From Moringa oleifera (lineage: Eukaryota; Streptophyta; Magnoliopsida; Brassicales; Moringaceae), in NCBI GenBank assembly GCA_021397835.1, contig JAJFZO010000094.1, positions 6,548,001 to 6,612,000 of the forward strand: DNA of 64,000 nt, in the 5' to 3' direction. The notes under the pieces are model-generated. The model saw only the letters and a list, made by a program, of their open reading frames with translations. It searched no databases and was not told the DNA's origin. The translations under genes were made by a program, and so were the position numbers. Below, piece after piece: positions 57,921 through 64,000 of this stretch; position 1 is the first letter of the stretch; each line of letters opens with the position of its first letter.

Positions 57921-59618
57921 TCAGCTAGCAACCATCCCCACCAATTCGTCATGTTTGTGGTCACTTCCTATCCACAATGCCTTAAACACAGCATCACTGG
58001 TGGCCTCTTTACGAAGCATAGATGGAAGATTAAGATCAATTACATCACTGACCCCAGAAAACTCTTGCTTCAGAGCAACCGCTTTAGTTTTAGATTTGTA
58101 GGTTCTTGTATGGTGAACCCTCTTGTGACCACCCAAAGCTTGGCCTGACATAAAAATCTTAAAGCAGATGGGGCATTTGTGCTCAAATACTTTCACAGTG
58201 ATGCTGCCAGTTTCCTGCCCCACTGAATTCGCAATAGCTTCAGGTTTGGCAAGCTTACAATCAGCCTCATATTCAGGAAGAATGTCAGGCTGCACATTCT
58301 CTATATAATTCTCAGTCTTTGATAAAATGCAGCTTTTGTTTATTCTGTGGAGTGTTTGATGGCCTCCAAGTGCTTGGTAAGAGTGGTACACCTTGTTGCA
58401 GGTCCTGCACCTAAATTCAATTTTCTTCTGAGAATTGTCTAATATCTCAGAATCTGAATTATTGCCACACAAGTCAGCACCACAGGCGTCAAACCCAACA
58501 TCCCTGCAAGAACTTGACTTCACAGATTTAAAACCACCCACATCTTCTTTTATCAAATCCTCATCCAGGTCTAGTCCATCAGACTTGATTTTCATTCCAA
58601 CATGAATTTCCTTCTTCATTGCATCATCACAGAACAGAAATTTGGATTCATCATCCACTTTAGGCATATTGAGTGTCCAAATTTTCTTGACAGGAACTCC
58701 AAATTCAGGCATTTTTTCCTCATCATGTGCAAGCCCAGAATCAAATTCAGTGAATTTATTTATGTTGTTCTCACATAAAGCATCAAAAGCATCTGAAGCA
58801 CAAGAATCTAACTTCTCTCTTGGTCTCTTTATGTTCAAAGACTGATCGCCACCACATACAAAGTTACTTTCATCCTTCACAATTTGCTTATTTTGGTTCG
58901 ATGATTTAACCTCAAAAGTCAAACAGTTATTATCTGGAGAATCGGTGACAGAACTATCACTCCAACTGTGCAGACCTCCAGACATCATCATCAAACACAA
59001 AGCCACCTCTTGTACCTCTTGCTCTATTTCAGAAACAAAAGAAGGTTCGTTCAAGCTAGAAAATGATGAAGTTGGAGTAGTCTTGTACCTCATTCTCCTT
59101 GACCTCTTTCTTCGAGTTGGATTTGCAGTCTCATTCTCTGTTAAGCTCTCCACAACTAAAAGATCGCTTGAACTAGTCCCCGGTTCACTAGAGGCCCCAA
59201 GCTTTAAAGGGTGTGAACTCATGTGATCAGTGAGAGCCCTCAGAGATTGAAACCCTTCGCCGCATTCTCTGCAGTTAATCCCTTTCCTATCTTTCCCTGA
59301 GTGATGCCTCATGTGACCGAAGACAGCTCTTAAGGATTCAAACTTCTTGCCACACACCTTGCACGTATTCTCTTGCATTGTAATACTAGTTGCAGTAGTA
59401 CTAATAGGGTTAAAGCTTGAAATTTTCCAAGATTTCTTAGGGTTTTCTCTCAGGCCATAACCACCTTGAAAACCCATGCTGCTGTTACCGTGCTCTGCAT
59501 CTTCCTTGTTTGTACTCGCAGCTGAATGACCCCTCATATGACCCCCCAATACTTTTCCACTGGAGAAACTTTTGTTGCACAGCCTACAAATATGCTTCTC
59601 TTTTCGATCTTTCTGCAT
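57921..59618 (-). CDS. Five-finger C2H2 (ZAT-like) zinc-finger protein with EAR motif
   Basis: A single coding exon of 565 aa from the ATG at 59618 (MQKDRKEKHICRLCNKSF). The frame is open 35 codons further up, but those residues are hydrophobic and unlike the family, so I take them as leader. Fingers: 10-31 (HICRLCNKSFSSGKVLGGH), 86-106 (NTCKVCGKKFESLRAVFGH), 116-136 (INCRECGEGFQSLRAL), about 404-424 (FRCRTCNKVYHSYQALGGH) and about 482-503 (HKCPICFKIFMSGQALGGH). QALGGH is the plant-specific DNA-contact helix. A DLNLP EAR motif at 528-532 marks a likely transcriptional repressor acting through TOPLESS-type corepressors. A basic RRKRSRRMR stretch is a candidate nuclear localisation signal. Position next to the PHS1 cluster fits recalled Arabidopsis At3g29340. 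The target genes are unknown. Confidence 0.9.
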   Translation of the reverse strand: MQKDRKEKHICRLCNKSFSSGKVLGGHMRGHSAASTNKEDAEHGNSSMGFQGGYGLRENPKKSWKISSFNPISTTATSITMQENTCKVCGKKFESLRAVFGHMRHHSGKDRKGINCRECGEGFQSLRALTDHMSSHPLKLGASSEPGTSSSDLLVVESLTENETANPTRRKRSRRMRYKTTPTSSFSSLNEPSFVSEIEQEVQEVALCLMMMSGGLHSWSDSSVTDSPDNNCLTFEVKSSNQNKQIVKDESNFVCGGDQSLNIKRPREKLDSCASDAFDALCENNINKFTEFDSGLAHDEEKMPEFGVPVKKIWTLNMPKVDDESKFLFCDDAMKKEIHVGMKIKSDGLDLDEDLIKEDVGGFKSVKSSSCRDVGFDACGADLCGNNSDSEILDNSQKKIEFRCRTCNKVYHSYQALGGHQTLHRINKSCILSKTENYIENVQPDILPEYEADCKLAKPEAIANSVGQETGSITVKVFEHKCPICFKIFMSGQALGGHKRVHHTRTYKSKTKAVALKQEFSGVSDVIDLNLPSMLRKEATSDAVFKALWIGSDHKHDELVGMVAS

Positions 59619-62600
59619 CGCTGAATCAACCAACCCAAATAGAAGAAGAAACAACGAAGACCAGATCACAAACGACGTAAGAACCTGAACTTTCTTAAAA
59701 AGAGCTAATCCGTCACATTCCAACGAAAACTAGAAAGAAAGTTCAAGAAACATAGCAGTCAAACTCGGGGCAAAACGTCAAAGAAAAGCTCAAGAAACAG
59801 AGGGAAGTGAAGACCCAAATAAGAGAGAAGCTGCGTTTATAATCAGATCATTGAAATCCTTAGTTTTCCAAGAGATTGAAGGAAACGCCCCATCACGTTT
59901 TTCTGGTCGCAATGCGCAACAACAAGATCTGTTGCCAACAATACCCGCCGCTCGAACCACGAACTGGTCTCTGTTCTATTTCTTTCTTCTGCCTGTGTAT
60001 ATGAGTGCGTGAGTATGTTTCTGTTTGGGTACTCGAAATAAGCAAGCAAAAAGCGAAGTAATCACCAATAGCCAAAAGGAGAAAAACGAATGTAGAGAGA
60101 GAGAGAAGAGAGGAGAGGATCCCTTTCCCCCTGTTTCTTCTGCGTCTCCCTCCAACAAGGTCGATACTGTATTCGGAAGAGGAAATCCTTGCATGGAGCA
60201 AAGTTAATACCTAAGAGACTTAGAACCCTCACTCGCTCGTGTACATAACTCCATAAAATCGCCATGTTGTTGGCCAAGGGAAGTAACGCAAGCACGAGGG
60301 AACAACGTGCTATCAACTGCGGGGCCCACTGGACCATCAAAATTCCATTCAAGGACGAGCATTATCGCGTCACTGACCCACTTCGGGTATGATTAACACA
60401 CTGAATCCTTCCTCTCTCTTAATCCTTGCTTTTTGTCTCGTTCTGAGAGGAACCCTCACACTACACTCTGACAAAAGGCTCAAAGAGCTCCCAGTGACGG
60501 CCATTCGTTAGGACTTTCTGAACTTGTGAAGAGTCAGAATCAAGTTGTAACAAATGGACATTGTGGATTTGATAAGCGAGTGTTGATGGGTTGGTTGATC
60601 CTGGAAATCATGAGCTTGTTGATTTGATTTCAAGTAAGTTAATATCAGTTTGATTAGACTTTTAACCCACTTGCAGCATCGGGATAACCATTTTATTGTG
60701 AAGGTTCGATCAGTTAGAAAGAAAGAGCTCACAAACTGTGATCTTAATCGCACAGCTATGGAGTATTCTTTCACCTTTATGTTAGAGATAGTAAGAACTC
60801 GTTTTCTTGTAGATTTTTGAGTTTCTGGGTATACTTGCATTCTATCTTCTGATCAAATAAGTAGCAAGGACTGATAGAATGGAGGACTAATTTCTCCTGG
60901 GGACAAGGCCAAAAGAAAATGAAATTGAAGAAGAGGTATTCTGATTAGTGATTCATATTATCAAGATGAGAACTTTCAAGTGAAGTATACAGTTGTATTT
61001 CTTTACGGGAATTCTTTTATAGTACAAGAAAGGTAAGTTTACCATTTAAGAACAAAGGAATTATAATAAATTTAAACATACCAGCTGTTCAAGAAAAGTT
61101 GTGAAAGGTCTTCTGCATATCAGCCTAGTTTATCTTCCTTAGCAATGATTTGATGATGCTATTTAATTGCTAGAGAAGTTGAATGAGTACCCTCTTGTTT
61201 GATTAGTTCCTTAATTATTTTACAATACTCAGAGAGTTGGGGTTTTGTTATTTTAATGTTGCGGAGGCTGGATGTTGCTTCCTGTTTGCTGTATCATGTT
61301 TGACAGGCTGGCCAACATGGCTGAGATCCAAGAAAAACAGCCGGCCTCACTCAGGAATCAGGACTAAGCTGGCTATCTTTGCATGAAGAACAAGATCAGT
61401 GTCTTATAGGTATTGAAGGATGAACGAATTTTGGGATCAGTACAGCAGTTTTTGTTTCACTTTGCATTTTCCTTGCTGTGATAGAATGCACAAAAATGGA
61501 ATCTTGGCATTTTAGTTCTTGATGAAGTAAGACGTTTAAGGAGCTTGATTTCCTGTTAAAGAATGACATACTAATTAGTGGTTGATGATGGGACTTCTGC
61601 TGTACCTAATGAATGAATTTGCAAGTCTTGGATGTATATGACTTTAATATCATTAAGGTTGTTGAAATGCCCACTTAAATCTGAGTATAAAAAGCTGATG
61701 AGGCATGGTTTATACTTTTTTGTCATTTTCAGTCACTAGCATAGATTAGTTAATTCTTTATTTGGGTGTCCCCATCAAAAGCATTACTAAAACATATTTC
61801 ATCCAAGAGAACTGTTTTGATTCAAAGTACTAAAAAAACAAAACAGAGGTACTGTGATTGAAGATGTAAACCCTCCCCCTGATTACAGAACATATAAACT
61901 TTCAACTTCTCGGCAAGTAAATCGTTGTATTTGATATTGAAATGACACTGAATCATGAATGTGGAGGACAATTGCTTGTTGATAATGGGGGAGAGAACTT
62001 CCAGTCTGTTGCTTATGTTGTTTCTATTGGGCAGATCATAATTATGAATGTTTTAGCAAGCAAACTACTCCCACAGAATGCTTAGTGAGTACTTCAGTGC
62101 TGAGATCTCTCTATCATGAGTGGCCATGACCCCTCCCCAAGGTACCTTGCTCTCTCTTTCTAATTAAGCCGTTTGAGAAAGAAGCAGAGCACCGGAATCT
62201 TCTTTGTTTACACTTTCATGATTTAGTTAAAATCTCATATGAAGTTAGGTAGATTTGCCAACCTAATAGGAGTATTCACTCTGACTAAACCAATAGCTTG
62301 CTCTTCTTAGACCCTTTATAGATAATAAAGAAATCTTGGACCAAAGGCCAACTTTTCTAGATAAGGGTGATAATGAAATAAGACCTCCTCGTTTATCAAA
62401 CTAATTGTTTTACAATACTGCATTTTCTTCACACACAGGACTAACTTCTCATCCACTTTGTTATGAGTTTCTGTTCACATGAATCAAATGAATGTCATCT
62501 TCTATTTCATTAGGCTATTTTATGTGAGCATCAAATCGCTATTATGAAACTGCATACTTCGTATTCATCTTTGGGTTGATTCTAATCTGCTTTTTAAGCT

Positions 62601-63340
62601 GAAACTACCAAGTTTAAAACCAATCCCATAACCCCCAACTCCCCCCCCCCCCACCCCAAAAAAAGAAAATCACATAGAAGCACATCAATGACAAATTTTA
62701 AGGATTGCACATGGCAAATAAAACAGATCCAAAATTGCTATGCAAGAGAATTTAAAACGATCTGGAGATCTCTTCACATGGCAACCTGACAATCATGGTA
62801 AGCATAGTAAAAGAACATCTACCTTGCACGTTTTTCCTTTCATTGCTCTTCATGCTTTCAATATAACCTATCAGTTATAACCTCAAAACACATCTGAAAT
62901 TGACTAAATTGTCCATTACTCCAGAGTATATCACTCTTCACTCAAATCATATGATTTTAACAGTGAAATGATCAAATGAACCTCATAAAAATGTTACAGT
63001 TAAGAGTAATGCAGCAAGAATATTGAGTAATCAGACGAATGAAAATAAGCCAAGGCAGTAATGATTGCTTTCATTATACATTCATGCAGGCTAATGCAGG
63101 TGCATGCATTCCTAGACCTACAGAGGGTTGAGGCTATTTAGTAGCCTAGAAAATGTCATAACTGAACTTTCACCTAATAACTATTAACTACCTAATCATT
63201 ACATTGGTAGCAAAGCTATCTTTGCCACAACTAATACACTGCTAATAGAAGAACCAATAGAATCACGAAAAGGGCATAGAAATTTCCAGGTCTTGGATTT
63301 TGATATATATATAATATAAAAGAAAATTATAAGAACTCAC
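59619..63340. other. C2H2 gene leader and promoter, then intergenic DNA
   Basis: The GA/CT-rich sequence at about 59750-60330 looks like leader and promoter of the C2H2 gene, perhaps with a leader intron. From 60,400 to 63,300 no coding frame, transposon protein or RNA gene was supported. A run of 12 C at 62641-62652 followed by an A-rich stretch is the only simple-sequence feature of note. Confidence 0.45.
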
Positions 63341-63531
63341 TTCCTCCAACGGCCCATCACTTTCACTGGCATATACATTGAAGTATACTACTTGGTCTCC
63401 CAAAATGCTAAGTACTATAAGAAAGAAAATGGATCCCTGTCTTGTTGGCAACAATGCTGCAGTTAGCAAATCTGAAGGCAGCAGGCTCCAGGAGAGTTCC
63501 TTTGAAACACCAACACAAGCCAAGCGCCTTC
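63341..63531 (-). CDS. Candidate internal exon of the right-edge gene (uncertain)
   Basis: A minus-strand frame reads LACVGVSKELSWSLLPSDLL, then LPTRQGS, FYFN-like VVYFNVYASESDGP and LEE. It ends exactly at a good donor (gaa/gtgagt, from 63340). A stop lies just upstream in frame, and an AG next to it could be the acceptor. The composition looks protein-like, with a hydrophobic stretch FFLIVLSILGDQVVYFNVY. It could belong to the gene at 63658-64000. I do not recognise the family. Confidence 0.3.
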
Positions 63532-63657
63532 AAATATACTACCTTGCAGCACTTCCCTTCTCTACAATATAGACTTTTTTCCAATCCACAGTCATTCCTG
63601 ATAGGATAGTTGTCGTTCTGATCAGTACATCCAAACTAAGATATTACTTTTAAGCAT

Positions 63658-64000
63658 TCACTCTTCACTGGACTGTCTTGTGTTAGAACCCATGTCTGGT
63701 GGACCAGAGTAATCAACCTTGTCTTGCAAACACTCATACGATGTACATGAGTCGTCCTGAATATCATACTCATTGCTGGTCTTTCTTTGTATCTTACCCA
63801 CAAGTTGGTAAGCACCACCACAAACACTGACTAAATTTTCAACATGTAGCCCTGAAATATGATCTAGATCTCCCTCATCCTCTTCATCTGTTGTAACCCC
63901 ATGAACCGCAGCATCATCAAAATCTTTCCGAACATTGACCTCACCATCATCCTCATTGTCTTCCAAGCAATTTTCTCGTTGGCCCTCCAGATAACAAGTA
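63658..64000 (-). CDS. Unidentified acidic protein, partial, running off the right edge
   Basis: One minus-strand frame is open from the window edge down to a stop at 63658 (about 113 codons). It reads CYLEGQRENCLEDNEDDGEV, then a strongly acidic stretch (VTTDEEDEGDLDH) and a Ser-rich end (PDMGSNTRQSSEE). Asp and Glu content and lack of low-complexity DNA suggest real coding sequence. The stop may be intronic if the exon ends earlier (for example at caag/gttgat). No domain is recognised. The start lies outside the window. Confidence 0.45.
   Translation of the reverse strand, partial: TCYLEGQRENCLEDNEDDGEVNVRKDFDDAAVHGVTTDEEDEGDLDHISGLHVENLVSVCGGAYQLVGKIQRKTSNEYDIQDDSCTSYECLQDKVDYSGPPDMGSNTRQSSEE

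Noticed and set aside
62641..62652. Poly-C run followed by A-rich sequence
   Set aside because: Simple homopolymer; no structural or regulatory context.
1..64000. tRNA, rRNA or snRNA genes
   Set aside because: No cloverleaf arms, A/B boxes or snRNA signatures were noticed. This was by eye only, so tRNAscan or Infernal could still find one.

Overview
This is nuclear genomic DNA from a flowering plant, most likely a eudicot. Genes are intron-rich with GT-AG introns, intergenic DNA is AT-rich, and the gene set is plant-only: a GAUT pectin glycosyltransferase, a PLS-class PPR protein, a FAR1-related transposase-derived regulator, a BAG/IQ chaperone regulator, the plastid L-type starch phosphorylase, and ZAT-type zinc fingers. 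The species cannot be named from the sequence alone.

Layout, left to right. At 120-252 (-) is the first coding exon of a membrane-anchored ubiquitin-fold protein (MUB), cut by the window edge. At 3284-10564 (-) is a six-exon GAUT13/14-type galacturonosyltransferase. At 14710-16722 (-) is an intronless PPR gene. At about 17251-26104 is a decayed Mutator-like element (MULE). It carries two convergent genes: a ten-exon DUF1985/Ulp1-protease gene on + and a mudrA-like transposase with SWIM and CCHC fingers on -. Both are broken only by point stop codons, and their non-coding parts are full of repeats built on TCGTACC/GGTACGA. At 26833-29235 (+) is an intact FAR1-related sequence (FRS) gene, itself a domesticated MULE transposase. 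At 31160-32669 (-) and 33668-47623 (+) are BAG8-like and PHS1 (plastid alpha-glucan phosphorylase, 15 exons, 980 aa), head to head across 1 kb. At 48212-56450 (-) is a two-exon C2H2 zinc-finger RNA-binding-like gene. At 57921-59618 (-) is a five-finger C2H2 protein with a DLNLP EAR motif. At the right edge (63658-64000, -) is part of an unidentified acidic protein.

Two host introns have been enlarged by retroelements. PHS1 intron 11 (5.3 kb) holds a degenerate Ty1/copia element with both LTRs, antisense to the host gene. PHS1 intron 12 holds a diverged solo LTR of the same type. The single intron of the zinc-finger gene (7.3 kb) holds a degenerate L1-type LINE in sense orientation. The splice sites and reading frames of both host genes remain intact.

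The gene order matches two Arabidopsis neighbourhoods, as recalled and not searched: MUB1-GAUT13 (At3g01050/At3g01040, with the duplicate MUB2-GAUT14 on chromosome 5), and BAG8-PHS1-zinc finger-zinc finger (At3g29310-At3g29340). The most unusual part of the window is the MULE with its captured Ulp1-like gene and dispersed TCGTACC repeat arrays.
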